From: Babylonia areolata
Lineage: Eukaryota; Mollusca; Gastropoda; Neogastropoda; Buccinidae
Assembly: GCF_041734735.1 (NCBI RefSeq)
Contig: NC_134903.1
Location: 8,071,498-8,135,497 of the forward strand
Reading direction: 5' to 3'
Length of the DNA: 64,000 nt
The notes under the pieces are model-generated. The model searched no databases, was not told the DNA's origin, and saw nothing but the letters and a program-made list of their open reading frames with translations. The translations under genes were made by a program, and so were the position numbers. Shown one piece after another: positions 46,780 to 58,959 of this stretch (position 1 is its first letter; each line of letters starts with the position of its first letter).

Positions 46780-46985
46780 AGATCTGATCTCAGCTACGAA
46801 AAGAAAACTATGTTGGTATTAAGCATATAACAGATTTCGAGGAGGCCTTGATAGTGTCCACAGTAAAGCGTATGGCTTATACTTCCCTGCATATGGGGAT
46901 CAACCCATATCAAGAGGCTTTGACACCAGTTTCATATGGAAAGTAGGATGGAGCAAACACAGATTCGTGCTGAAAACAGTTCAAT
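46780..46985 (+). mobile_element. LINE reverse-transcriptase scrap
   Basis: DFEEAL and, one base off, LDSVHSKA together resemble RT motif A (DFxxAFDSV), followed by YGLYFPAYGDQPISRGFD. Too short to type. Confidence 0.4.
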
Positions 46986-46989
46986 TCCG

Positions 46990-47261
46990 TTCAGTTACTC
47001 CGAGGTGTCACTGTTTTCAGACAAACACATATACGCTGCACCAAATCTGCAAAGCAGAAGTTTGACCAGCAGCGTAACCAAACTTGCTTAGTCAGGCCTT
47101 GAGGAAAAATGAAAAGAAATGTGCATAAACAAATAAATGGATACATAATTGATTTAATGAGTAAATAAATAAACAAATAAAAAATAAGGAAATATCTATA
47201 CAAACAAAATGCAATGAAAATAAAATTCCAATTCAAATAGATGAAGAAAATAAGTAAGCAG
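46990..47261 (-). mobile_element. SINE 3' domain with A-rich tail
   Basis: The minus strand carries CAAGGCCTGACTAAGC, CTGCTGGTCAAACTTCTGC and GTGACACCTCGG landmarks. Directly adjacent to, and in the same orientation as, the next element. Confidence 0.6.
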
Positions 47262-47724
47262 TCAGTTTCAGTTTCAGTAGCTCAAGGAGGCGTCACTGCG
47301 TTCGGACAAAACCATATACGCTACACCACATCTGCAAGCAGATGCCTGACCAGCAGCGTAACCCAACGCGCTTAGTCAGGCCTTGAGAAAAAACAAACAA
47401 AAACACAAACAAAAAAAACCCACAAAAAACCACAAAAAACGGGGGAATAAATAATAGATAAGCTTGCATAAATAAATAAATAAATAATAATTATAATATA
47501 GAAAAAGGTAGTAGTTAATAATATTAGTAATACTAATAAAATGATAATAATAAAACATAAATAAATAAATAAGACAACAATGGTGATAAATAAGCGAATA
47601 AATGTAAAATATGAAGACACACATTCACACATACACCCACACATGCATAACAGAAATGCACCAAAACATGCAGTTTCACATATATGAAAGCACAGTCAAA
47701 TGCATATAAACGTACATGAGCTCC

Positions 47725-47766
<42 letters not shown>
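47262..47766 (-). mobile_element. Composite repeat family B, clean copy
   Basis: The reverse complement matches 2715-3211 in full order: SINE 3' domain, A-rich body, GCATGTTTTGGTGCATTTCT block and CA/GT tract. Confidence 0.75.
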
Positions 47767-47770
<4 letters not shown>

Positions 47771-47839
47771 TTACCGTGCACCTCCTCTAGCCCCCTCCTC
47801 CACACACTCATTTCTAGTCTAAGTATCGCAGCTTCCACG

Positions 47840-47885
<46 letters not shown>

Positions 47886-48110
47886 ACTCACAGAGATGAA
47901 CACTTACTTGTACAAGCACATATGAAAGCACAGTCAAATACATATAAACGTACATGAGCTCCAACACACACACACACACATTACCTTGCACCTCCTCTAC
48001 CCCCTCCTCCACACACTCATTTCTAGTCTACGTATCGCAGCTTCCACGGCACACACACACACCACACACAAACACACACTCACAGAGATGAACACTTACT
48101 TGTACAAGCA
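47682..48110. repeat. Tandem duplication, about 238-bp period
   Basis: ATATGAAAGCACAGTCAAAT begins at about 47682 and 47920. Each unit includes CCTCCTCCACACACTCATTT, GTATCGCAGCTTCCACGGCA and GAGATGAACACTTACTTGTA. CA tract length differs between units. Confidence 0.75.
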
Positions 48111-48162
48111 CACACACATACGCCCATATCTCCCACCCCCAACCCCACACACGTACATACAA

Positions 48163-48210
<48 letters not shown>

Positions 48211-48470
48211 GTTCCAACTGATCCTGTTGCTCCCACAGTGTAGGCATGCATACACTCACATACCTCATCCTCTACCCCACCTCCCCTCGCACTCCCACCT
48301 CCCCTCACACACACACACACACAACACACACGTACACATATCTCTCCTGACACTTGTGTACACTTTCACTCTCGTGCCATTCACAAACGCACTCAAAAGC
48401 ACAGACCCACATCCACCATACACACAGAACACAGACACAGCCGCCACTGACTGGCCGCAAGAGGGATGGG
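48110..48470. repeat. CA-rich DNA with (AT)n
   Basis: AT repeat at about 48165-48209 and CA-rich flanks. Leads to the 3' end of the LINE. Confidence 0.75.
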
Positions 48471-48474
48471 ATAA

Positions 48475-51400
48475 AGATCTCTGATGCCAAGAACGTGGCG
48501 TCTAGTGTGTTGCTCAGTCTATTGTATTTGGAAAGGCCCACAGAGACTCTGTTCCGTTTTGAAGAAATTTGCGCAATGTTGGTTTGGAAATGATGCCGAT
48601 ATTTGTTTGATTTGCAAAGCTCGTGCTCTACCTTTCATGTTAGACTTGCGGCCGCTCCCTCTCTCTGCTTCTATTTCTTTGAGGCGATCGCTGGTATGTG
48701 ATGGCCTTGTACCTGTTCTTTTTGGTATTCTTTGACTTTTCTGAGGATTCCGATTTTCCTAGATGTAGGCCGCTCGTTGGTGTTGCGTTACCAGCAAGTC
48801 TGTCAGCTCGCCTCATTTCCCTTAACACCTGCATGTCCCGGGCAGTATGACCATGTGAGTTTTTTAATCTGAAAGTTGCGCATTGCGTTATGCCACTCTG
48901 GGCTTCCCCATTCCGTTTTCAATTTTCTGTATGAGGTTCATTGAGTCGGTTAGAATCATGGCATGTTGGTTTCCGGGCGTATGGATGGACGATAGCCACT
49001 GGAGGGCATGTGTCACAGCTTCAACTTCCATCGTTAGGCTGGAGGTTGTGACTTTGTAGGCAGCATTCTCTTCCCAAATTGTTTTTCCATTTTGTTTCGC
49101 AGTGAATCCCCAACCAGACTGGGTCTTTGGTGACTGAGCCATCTGTGTATATGATGATGTCCTCTTCTTTACTGTTTTCTTCTATAAGCAGCTTCACTTC
49201 GCATCAGTTTTGCCCTCTGGCCATTCCCGACAATGTCTTCCTAGAGTGGGTGAAATGGACTGTGTTGATAGATGGTTGAGGTTTTCGGGGTTTTCTCCCA
49301 TTCTTTTGTTTCTTTCAGGTCTTGTAGTCGGCATACTAGTGGATTGTGTCTTCTGCTTGCCCCATCCATGATCTTCCTCGTCCTAGACGGCTGCCTTTTG
49401 GTTCTTTGACTGCGTCATGCAGTGGGTTTTGAGGATTTTCTAATGCTTTGAAGTAGGTCTTGACCTGTTCTAACTTGTTTCTGGCCTGCACTGAAGGAAG
49501 GTCAAGCAGGTATCGCACTGTTTCTGTGGGGTGTCTTTTGTTGTTCCAAGGATCTGCCTCATAGCTTCATTCTTGGACTCTTACTAATTTTAGGAGGTTG
49601 CTTTGAGACGGTGTTGTTAGCCCAAGTCCCGTAGTCGATCAACCTGAGGACGAGTGATTGGTCCTAGAGGAAGAGGTGGCGTTGTTCCATCCTTTGGTTG
49701 CCCATTGCTTTTAAGACTGACAGGCCCTTTTTGCATTTGAGAACAGTACTTTTCCGTATGTTTCCTGAGGTCAGCATCCTGTCGAAGTGTAATTCCTAGG
49801 TAGCGTAGGATTCAGCTTTTCTACATTTGAATCCCATGAATGACACAGACGGTGGGTGATTTGTCGCGGTTTTGTTGTTGAGGGTGCCACAGCAAAGTTT
49901 GGGCTTACGCTGGATTGATGGAAGATCCTGTGTCTTTGCCACCATTGATCCCATATTGTTACGTGTTTCTGGACGGCTCTCAGTCTTTTCCTGAGCCATT
50001 TTTCGTAAGTTTTGACGACAGGCCGTCATCCCCGCCAAGGGTAAGCACGCCGCAGCAATTTCCCTTGTGTTTAAGTCTGCAAGGCCCTACGTGTAGACAT
50101 AGTAGAGGACAGTAGCGAGACTGCGAGACCCTTGTGGCCAGTCCCATGGACTAGTTACGAAGGTTGCAGACATCCAATCTCCGCGGCGTAGGACGACGGT
50201 TCTTTCCTGAAAGCGCAGCAGCTAACCATCTTGTCCGTTGTCACACTTACTCCATCACCTACGTAGCAGCCTCCCTGAGGTGCCGCAAACTGGACTTTAT
50301 TGTAGGCCACTTCCAAGGTCAATTGCTATGCTAGTGTATCTTCTTTTCCTTTGAAATCCTTTCATACACATCATATGCAAAAGCAGCTGCAAATCCCATG
50401 TGGCCTTTACCTGATCTGATACACCCCCTTGCTTTTGACGGAGAATGTGCCCTGCTGTACAAAGATCCCTTGCAAGTTATCCTGGCTATCCAGCGGTTCC
50501 ATGAGCCATCTCAACCATGTTTAGCATGGTAGGAATCCGGTCGCCGCTTACCTGACGATGGTCCTTTCCTGGTTTTGGTATGGGTTTTAAGAAGCTGTGT
50601 GTCCAGTCCTCCGGCACCTGTCCATTTTGGAAACTGTTTTGATATAGATTGAAAAGTTTGCTTCTGTCTTCTTCCGATAGCTCCTTGATGTCTGAGTAAC
50701 GAACTTTGTCTGGGCCCAGGAGCCGATTCTTTCTTGCATTTAGCTATTGCCTCGTTTAGATCATCCATTGTCAAGTCATCATCAGGTCCAGTCTGCATAA
50801 GGGTTTGGTTTAACTCCTCAACATATTTCTTTTCTCATCTAAGTTTCTTTGATCACTCTGTTGTATGAAAGTTTGAGCAAGGCAGATCCTTTTTCTTCGT
50901 TGTCTTAAGCTTGGTTCCGTCAGTGTCTAACATGTTGGGGTTGTTGTTGTGCACGTTTTCCCTTCCATGCGACCGATAAAAATTTATGCCAGAACTCTGT
51001 CAATGTTGTGTCATAACTGAGTGCCTCGCAAAACTGTTTCCACTTGTCATTTTTGGCCTCTTGAGCAATGACTTCAAACTGTTTAGTTTTCTCTTTCATT
51101 TTTGTTTCAATATCTTTGTCCGGAGATGGTTTTTGTTTCTTTCTTTTGCCAAAGTTTGACAGCCGCATGTTTTTCTATCCAGGCTCTCTGTGTGTCGGTA
51201 TTCACCATGGGGGCTGAATAGTTGCATCCTGTTCAGTGCCGTTCTTTTGTTTCTTCTGCGTCTTAATTTTTCGATGACGGTTGTCTCTTTGGTTTTCATA
51301 CTGAAATGGATCACGCAGTTTCATACAGGGTTTATCGGACAGTTTCTGTAGACTGAATAGCTACCGGGAGGTGTCGCTGCCTTGGTATGGAAGCGTCTCT

Positions 51401-52090
51401 GCATTCATTTCTGCTCTGAATTTTGGAGATGTTAGAGCGATGTCGATCACACTGTCACTGTCCCTTGTCTTGTTCCAAGGCGGGTTGGGGATGTGGTTGT
51501 TAAAGGCTAAGAAGAATTTCCCCTATCATTCCTTCAAGTGCGAGTCCTTGTGGGTTGGTGTTCCGCTGGTCCCATAACTTCGATCTTGCATGAGGTCTCC
51601 ACAGATAATGACCGAGTCTCCAAGTTCGTTCTCTATTTCCTCTAAAAAGGCCCAATCCTCTTTTGTTGTGCAGGTTCCTGGGTGAACGTAGGCATTGATG
51701 AGCACGATGCTTTGTGAACTCCGTCAGGTTTTTCAAGACGCACCCCCAATAATTCACATGAGTTGCTACACCATTTCTCTAGATTTATGGTGGAAACTTG
51801 TTTTTTAGGTTTTTGTTCAGTATGATTGCTACCCTCTTCCTTCATTCCTTTGAAAGACTGTGAAATTTCTCAAAATGTATTGGTCTGTCTGCACTTGTCC
51901 TGGTCTCTTGGAGACATAGAATGTCAAAATCATATGCCAATTTCTCAATTGTTGAGATTCTCATTCTTGCGCTGGGAACAATTCCAACTGCGAGTTCTAA
52001 GAATTTCTTTGACAGCCGCTCTGCTTTTGTCATTCTGCTACCTAAGCACGATCTTTTCCCACCTCTTTTGCACGCCCTGTTTTGGGGTTT
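48475..52090 (-). mobile_element. I-type LINE (endonuclease, RT, RNase H), broken
   Basis: Reading down the minus strand: endonuclease with DILCLQETRTSAD (about 51910-51870) and a GDSVIICGD stretch (about 51620). RT begins with a KKESAPGP motif (about 50740-50715) and a PIPKPG-like region near 50575. An LADDGL motif C lies near 50040-50015. RNase H has TDGS (about 49153-49142), MEVEA (about 49030), LTDSMN (about 48955) and a PGH-GV...RADRLAGNA end (about 48850-48790). All RNase H catalytic signatures are visible, in more than one frame. RNase H after RT points to the I superfamily. There are many frame breaks, about one per 200-300 bases. A garbled inverted copy of its 3' end lies at 43690-44185. 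Confidence 0.75.
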
Positions 52091-52096
52091 GGGGGG

Positions 52097-55000
52097 ATCT
52101 GATTTAGACGCAATAGTTCCGTCCTATTACAAACTTCCATCCACCTGTTAGATGTGACAGAACAAACGATCCACATGGCGGTGTTGCTATTTATGTGAAA
52201 AATAATTTATATTGTAAACCTCGCATGACCTTCAGTAAACGGTTTAGAAGCTGTATGGGTTGAGACAAAAATTAATCAATAAGTTTATTAGTTGGATCTT
52301 TTTATCGTCCCCCTAACTCCAATGTTAATTACTGGAATTTGATCGAAGAAAGCATACGTAGAGCCAATGACACCACAAACAAATTCTTGATTCTTGGTGA
52401 TTTTAATACTGATTTCCTAACAATACCATCCCCCCACTTAGTAGATATTTTGAATCGCTACCATATTAAGCAGTTAATAAATGAACCAACGAGGATTACC
52501 GAAGTAACAAGTTCATGCTTAGATCTTATACTTACTCAAAGCCCCAGTATGATCAAATCAACGGATGTCCTGCCTGCTATCTGCAGTGACCTAGTGTACT
52601 TATGTGGTTGTCAAGAATACAGTAGTTAGAGAACAGTCATTTAAAAGAACAATTTTCAATTACAATAAGTTAGATACATATAGATTTTGCAATCTCTACA
52701 CCAGGTTAATTTGGGATGAAGTGACCAATAATAAAACAATTGACGAAAGTGCGGAAACGTTTTCAAATATTATAATGGATAAAGCAAAGCAATGTATGCC
52801 AACGAAGACTATCACTGTACGTCCAAATGATGTCCCTTGGATGACAGATGAAATTAGGCTGCTAATAGAGGAACGTAAAATAATTTCATAAATTAGCTAA
52901 ACAAACTAACAAACCAGAAGACTGGCAACAATTTCGGTGTTTTAGAACTATGTTACATATAGAGAAAAAACAAAGACAGCTTGAGTATATCACCAATTTA
53001 GAAAATAAGATAACAACTTCATCCAATTTTGGAACAAAAGAATGGTGGAAACTTGTTAAGTCATTTTGAGAAAGAAAGGGGTTTTGGGTCAGATGAAAAT
53101 TTCCCCCTATTATATCTAATGGTATTGTCTATTATAAAAACAAAGATAAAGCTGATGTTTTTAACAACTTTTTCATTTCACAATCCACTCTTGAAGACAG
53201 CGAAAAAGATTTACCTGATATTCCATTCCTCGACTTAGAACTTACAGACATAGCGCTTACTACTTCTGATGTGAAGGTGTTATTTAAATCTAAATATAAA
53301 ATAAAGCGGTAGGGCCAATCTTGTACATAACAGATTGTTAATTGCCTCATTGCCAGCCATTCTAGACCCACTAACCAGGATCTTCAACAAAAGCCTTCAT
53401 GAATCAAAATTTCCTCTGGTATGGAAAACTGCTCATGTAAATCCTCTGCATAAAAAGCTTCGAAGGAACTTTGTAGTAATTACCGTCCAATCTCTTTGCT
53501 TAGCTGTGTTGGTAAAGTCCTTGAGAGATGCATCCATAAGCAAGTTTACAAGTTTTTTTTCATCAAATCATATTTTATCTCCTTCCCAGTCAGGTTTATT
53601 CCTGGTGATTCGACAGTAAATCAGTTGCTCTGTATTTATAATGACTTATGCTCATCTTTTGATAATGGAGTCACAACCCAGGCTGTGTACTTTGATATAT
53701 CTAAGCTTTTGATCGAGTTTGGCATAAGGGACTTCTTCTGAAGTTAAGAGCGAATGCATACGAGGTAAATTACTTGACTGGTTTTTGATTACCTCTCTAA
53801 CCGTATCCAAGCAGTTGTTATAAAGAGTGATAAGTCTGATTTACAAAGGAATACCCGCAGGTGTTCCTCAAGGCTCTGTACTTGGTCCACTATTATTCCT
53901 TATCTATATCAATGATATTGTATACGACATCCATTCAAACATTAAGCTATTTGCAGATGATACAAGTATGTCCTTAGCACTAAACAACCCAAACATCCGT
54001 GCACAAACACTCAATTCTGACTTAGAAAAGAGAGATTCTTGGGCTAAAGCGATGGAAAGTCAAATTTAATGAGGGGAAAACAGAGTTATTAAATTTTTCT
54101 CGAAACACTGACACAATTTTACCTCTTACTTTTGGCATCACACTTTTACAAAGTACAACACACATAAACATCTAGGCGTCATACTCCAAAACAACTGTAA
54201 ATGGGAGGAACATATTAAAATTTATAATCAATGCTGTAACTATGTTGGTTTCTTGTCTTAAGACGTATAAGTACAAGTTAAATAGGAGAGCATTAGAATC
54301 ATGTACAAATCATTCATATTACCACATTTTGACTATGCTGATATTTGTTTGGGATATTGCACAGATGCACAATCAGATTCTCTGGAAAATTTACAGCTTG
54401 ATGCATTAAGAACCATAACTGGAGCTGTTCGTGGGACAAGCCACCAAAAAATATACCAAGAATCAGGGTTCTGTACACTTAAGGAAAGAAGGAAAAGACA
54501 CAATACTTGTGCATTATTTCAAGATGGTTAACGGTCTATGCCCTAACTACCTAAATGGTCTTGTTCCTGGTCTTTTTTCAGACAATAACTCTTACCATAG
54601 ACGCAGGTCATTGGAACGCGCACCGTACCAAGATTTCACACCGAACTCTATCGGAAATCATTCATACCATCTACTACTTATCTCTGGAATTCTCTACCTG
54701 ATTATGTTAAAACCAGCAATTCCTTAAGCCACTTAAACATTACCTATGTGCTAACGATGCTGTAGTGCCTAGCTATTATTACTATGGTAAACGGAAGGAA
54801 CAAATCATTCACTGTCGACTTCGTCTAGGGATTAGTGACTTAAGAGAAGATATGTTTCAACAGACATTTAATAAACGACCCACTTTGTGCTTGTGGCACT
54901 GCAAGCGAAACTGCTGAACATTATTTATTATTTTGTCAAGACTTTCATATGGCTCGGGCAAACACAATCTTAAATTTATCTCCAAACTACATTCACGTTA

Positions 55001-55480
55001 AAATTCTGTTGCATGGAGATCCTGTTTCCAAAATCATACAAATATATTCATATTTCAAACTGTCCACCAGTTTATCTCCGATTCAAATAGATTTTAGCTT
55101 AGAAAGTATTGTGAAGAAAGAGTACAACATGATTCTATTCGTAAAATATATGTTGATTTTTTTGACTGACCAAATTTTCAAGGTGAATGGATTGGCCAAT
55201 GATCTGTTAGAATTTCTCCTCTCCCCTCTGTTCCCCTCCTCCACCACCTTACCCTCCATTCTTCTAAATTTCCTTCTTCTTCTTCGTGTTTTTCTTCTAT
55301 TAGGCCAATTACTTTGGTGATAATAAATTTAATCTCATGTTAATATTGTATTAGCATTTTTTTTACTATATTATGTACTGTTTGTTTATTTGTTTTATTT
55401 CTTTATTCATTACTTACTGTTTATGCATGTTATTTCATACTAGTCATAATATTGGTTCATCTCCGTCATGATAAAATTGA
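52097..55480 (+). mobile_element. CR1/Jockey-type LINE, 5'-truncated in the endonuclease and broken
   Basis: Starts inside the endonuclease (SDLDAIVPSYYKLPSTC, NDPHGGVAIYVKNNLYCKPR), with FLILGDFNTDFLTIPSPHL at about 52385-52440. The linker has VPWMTDEIRLLIEERK (about 52825-52880). The RT has QSGF-PGDSTVNQLL (about 53590), [20 protein letters not shown] (53860-53920) and FADDTS (53949-53967). The thumb region is FDYADICLGYCTDAQ (about 54330), followed by PNYLNGLVPGLFSD. A C-terminal DPLCACGTASETAEHYLLFC zinc-type motif ends the protein region (about 54880-54935). About eight frame changes. It meets the minus-strand I-type LINE head to head at about 52090. Confidence 0.82.
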
Positions 55481-55950
55481 AGTGCAACGTTGTGAGGCAC
55501 CAAGTATAAGCTTTAAGTTGTTGATGCTCTTGTCATTCAATGCTTGTAATCTGTGTATTGTTGAATAATTAAGTTATTTAACCATCGAATTATGTCTCGG
55601 CTAGCAGCTGATCCCGAGGTGCCCGAGACAGGGTTTTTTTTTGTATCCTAGAAGGGTTTTCTATGTGGTGAGGGAAAAAATCGGTCACCCTGACAGAGCC
55701 TCTTATCAGGGAAGGGGGAATGGATGGTCCATCTGTGTGGAGTCCGTCAGCCTGGTGTCGCCCTAAGGCCAGACTGCATACAGTTAGTGACTGTTTAACC
55801 CAACAGCCAATTCATCCATTGGACTGTATGAAAGCCGGGGATTGGGGATTTTTGTCGGTTGTTTTCCCCTATGCCAGTGGAAGGGTGCATATGGGTATTG
55901 TTTCATAGCAGCTTCTATTTGCAGAAGATAACGGTTTTTTCTGAAAATAA
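55481..55950. other. Unrecognised stretch
   Basis: Possible LINE 3' UTR at first, then mixed sequence with no domain I recognise. Confidence 0.35.
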
Positions 55951-55954
55951 AAGT

Positions 55955-56549
55955 GATATAAAAAATTATTGATCAAAATCACAGGAAAATTACCCTTTTC
56001 TGTTTTGAAACTTGTAGATGTCCGTTGAAATAACCAGTGGTGGTTTTAACACCTGGTAGGGCTTTTTACACTGACTGACTGGGTGGTATTAACATCCAGT
56101 TTTCGATACACATTTGTATCTACACCTTTTCGAAGCCTGCCCCGCTTGCTCGCCAGCCCACACTCGAGATGGGGTCTGCTGGGCATTACATAACCAATGG
56201 TCATCAAGCGTGGTTTGTACCGGTGCTCTACACATTTTTGGCCCTCTCTGTGATTCACTAATAATTCAATAATTAAAAACAACGCGAGAACAAATTATCA
56301 GTCAGTACACAGAAATATCACTTTGTCCTCACAAAGATAAGTGATTGTGTTTTGTGAGTTTGAGCCCTCTCAATAATTTTACTAATAGTTCAAAGATTAA
56401 ACAATAACGTGATAACAAATTATTGAAAAATCACGGAAAATTTCTTTTCGTTTTGAGTTGTAGACTGTCCCTTGAAATACAGTGGTGGTTTTTTAAAACC
56501 CGGGAGACTTTTAAAATGGGCTGACTGGGTGGGTTTTTAACCCTTTTTA
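55955..56549. repeat. Large direct repeat running into a gap (about 462-bp offset)
   Basis: 55960-56105 and 56420-56540 share AAATTATTGA, CACGGAAAATT-type, CGTTGAAATA-type, CAGTGGTGGTTTT and CTGACTGGGTGG landmarks. The second copy is noisier and is cut by the Ns. Confidence 0.65.
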
Positions 56550-56649
56550 NNNNNNNNNNNNNNNNNNNNNNNNNNNNNNNNNNNNNNNNNNNNNNNNNNN
56601 NNNNNNNNNNNNNNNNNNNNNNNNNNNNNNNNNNNNNNNNNNNNNNNNN
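56550..56649. other. Assembly gap (100 N)
   Basis: Exactly 100 Ns, a conventional placeholder. The true length is unknown. Confidence 0.98.
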
Positions 56650-58932
56650 AACGACCTTGACAAAGACAAACTTCAGGACAGGTCATGTCACACATCAGTT
56701 CATCGTCTCCCTGTGGGCACTGACCCCAGCCATCACACAGATGATCTCTATGCACACAGACCCTGGAAGCTCGGCATGTGTAGAAACCAGAACACGTCCT
56801 TGTTGTACAGTCCAGTTCAGTCTTCTCCATAAACACAGTCATTGAATCCATTGCATCGAGTGTAAACAGAAGACAGTATAACCATTCAGCTGTAGCAACG
56901 ATAATGACTGTCAGGACAAGGTTCATCCCCCTTCCTTCACCTGCAGAGTAAATAACCAGTACCATCCAGGTTGATATAAAAACCATCGCTTCTTGTCATC
57001 ATCTCTGGCTTCAAAAGTGGTGTATGTATAGTCTTCTGACAAAACACGGTGCATCAGAATCATCCAGGCAGTCAGAGAACTCATTACAGGCTGGCTGTTC
57101 AAAACACACTGACAGTTTGAGCACAGAAACCCATCACATGAAGGAGTGCTCACAAAATGACTCGTCACTGTTATCTGGACAATCTTTTCTGAAGTCACAC
57201 ACCAGGGTATGGTGCATTGTTGTGGCATCGTCATCACATGTGAACATGATATGTGTGTGTTGTATCCCACCGAGAAGTTTCATTTTAGTACTCTGCATGC
57301 CAGTCTTGTTTGGGAAGAAAAGAAAAGATGAATGTGTTGTTTGATGACAAAGGGTCTGTGGATCATTCGAGAAAAACACGTGTGTCGTGCGACTGTCCGG
57401 GCAAGAAGTTAAAATCTGTCTGGTGTTTGTGAAAGCGGATGGAGAAACCTGTAAAGCAGCTGGTGGGTGTGTGAAGGCAACACGCTGGGAGGATGTAAGG
57501 ATATTTCACACAGTGCTAAGTTCAATTTCCAATGCATAACATCTTCTTCATGGCCGATAGTCATAATATCTAATTCTCTACTAAAACGAATCCTAGATGG
57601 ATAGTATGGAGGCAGTTCAAGGAAATGATTCAGTTTGTAAATCAAAGTTTCGTCATTCCAGATACGGAACTTGCTGTACATAAAAGGGACAGAACCCCAT
57701 CCTGAAAAGTAACCAAAAAATACCTTAAATGTGTGATAGTTTCTAAAAATGTGAAGAGAATCATTCTGTTCTTTTCTCGTTTTCAGTGAAGCCAGTCTTC
57801 CATGCATATGTTTTTTCATACATTCATACATTGCAGATGCATGCAGCATATATATTTCGAATCTAAGCAATTCAAAACACTTTGTTACGTGAAGCCACCA
57901 AACCCTGACAACCAGGACCACTGAAAGGGACAGTGTTCTGTTTCATCTCGTCCATCTTCACACTCTGTTTTCAAATACAGTTCAGACACAGCTGAAACGT
58001 GAAATAGGAACTCGTGGAACAGTTGTACAAACCACTTGGCAGCTTGTGAAGCTGATGATTTTGGGTAAAGACAAAATATTGTATTTTAGTTGGATATCTC
58101 TGTCGGCCAGGGTAATTGTACCGAATTTGAAGGTACGTGGGGCCAAAATGGAAGCAGGTGTTTTGAGCGCTCAGGGCACAAAGATTCAACACTTAACTTT
58201 GTTGTGTTTGGTTTTCTGTATATAAATTGTATCTTTTCATACGCAAAAACAAACCATTGACTGAATGACTGCTGAATGTCTATTATGATGACACATCTTG
58301 GTGGAATTTTCAATTCTTCCTCACGATACAAAAAACTGGAATAAAAGTAAGCACATACCACAAACCCAGAATACTCAGAATAGGTGTATTGTAATCAAAC
58401 GATGTCTTTTAATTCACACTGATAAGTATTTTTAGGCGCTGGGTAGTTAAAGTGTTGACGTTTTAGGGCCATTGTCTTTGAAGTCATAAACCATGTCTTT
58501 AGCACCGTGAAAACTACATTTGACACCAGCGTAATACAAATATCATAGAGGTTTTTTCTGTTCCCACTGATTCGATCCACACCAGATGGCCAACCGTTCA
58601 CAGCAACCTGAACACACAATCCTACTGGTACCCCCACAAGCAGTTTACAGAAAGAAGTGGAATCATCACACACCCCATACACACTCCTGGATGTTACGTG
58701 TAATTGGTAGTTATTCTTACAGTCTGAATGATTGACCTGCATCACTGTGTGGTTTGTTATGTTGTGGTTTCATAAAGAATTTGACTCCGGGCAGAGTCAC
58801 CCAATCCCTGTTGGACGAGCAGTTGTGTTCACAATGGCGTTGTCCAAGCAGTCGTCTTGTGTGACAACGTGAGCACAGACAAAACAATGCAATATAACAC
58901 ACTGTGAAGGACACAACGAACTTACCGTCCAC
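56650..58932 (-). CDS. GRL101-like receptor ectodomain (LDLa, C-type lectin-like, start of LRRs), frame-broken
   Basis: Start at 58932: MDGKFVVSFTVCYIALFCLC, a signal-peptide-like N-terminus. A Cys-containing region with N-glycosylation sites NHT and NHS (58.76-58.40 kb) has no firm domain. Then come LDLa piece LKTECEDGRDETEHC (about 57980-57935), a C-type lectin-like stretch (57879-57505) with GRLASLKTRKEQ and a final LALCE, LDLa CDFRKDCPDNSDESFC (to 57152), LDLa CNEFSDCLDDSDAPC (about 57090-57050) and a complete six-Cys LDLa (56794-56690; CDGWGQC, GDDELMC). CPEVCLC, an LRR N-cap, then runs into the gap. This order resembles the Lymnaea receptor GRL101 (LDLa plus LRR plus 7TM); LRR and 7TM parts are not in the window. 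The pieces lie in different frames (about six changes), so it is a decayed paralogue or an error-containing gene. No clear introns seen. Confidence 0.7.
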
Positions 58933-58959
58933 AGTGTGTGTTCTTCAGAATGTTTAAAG

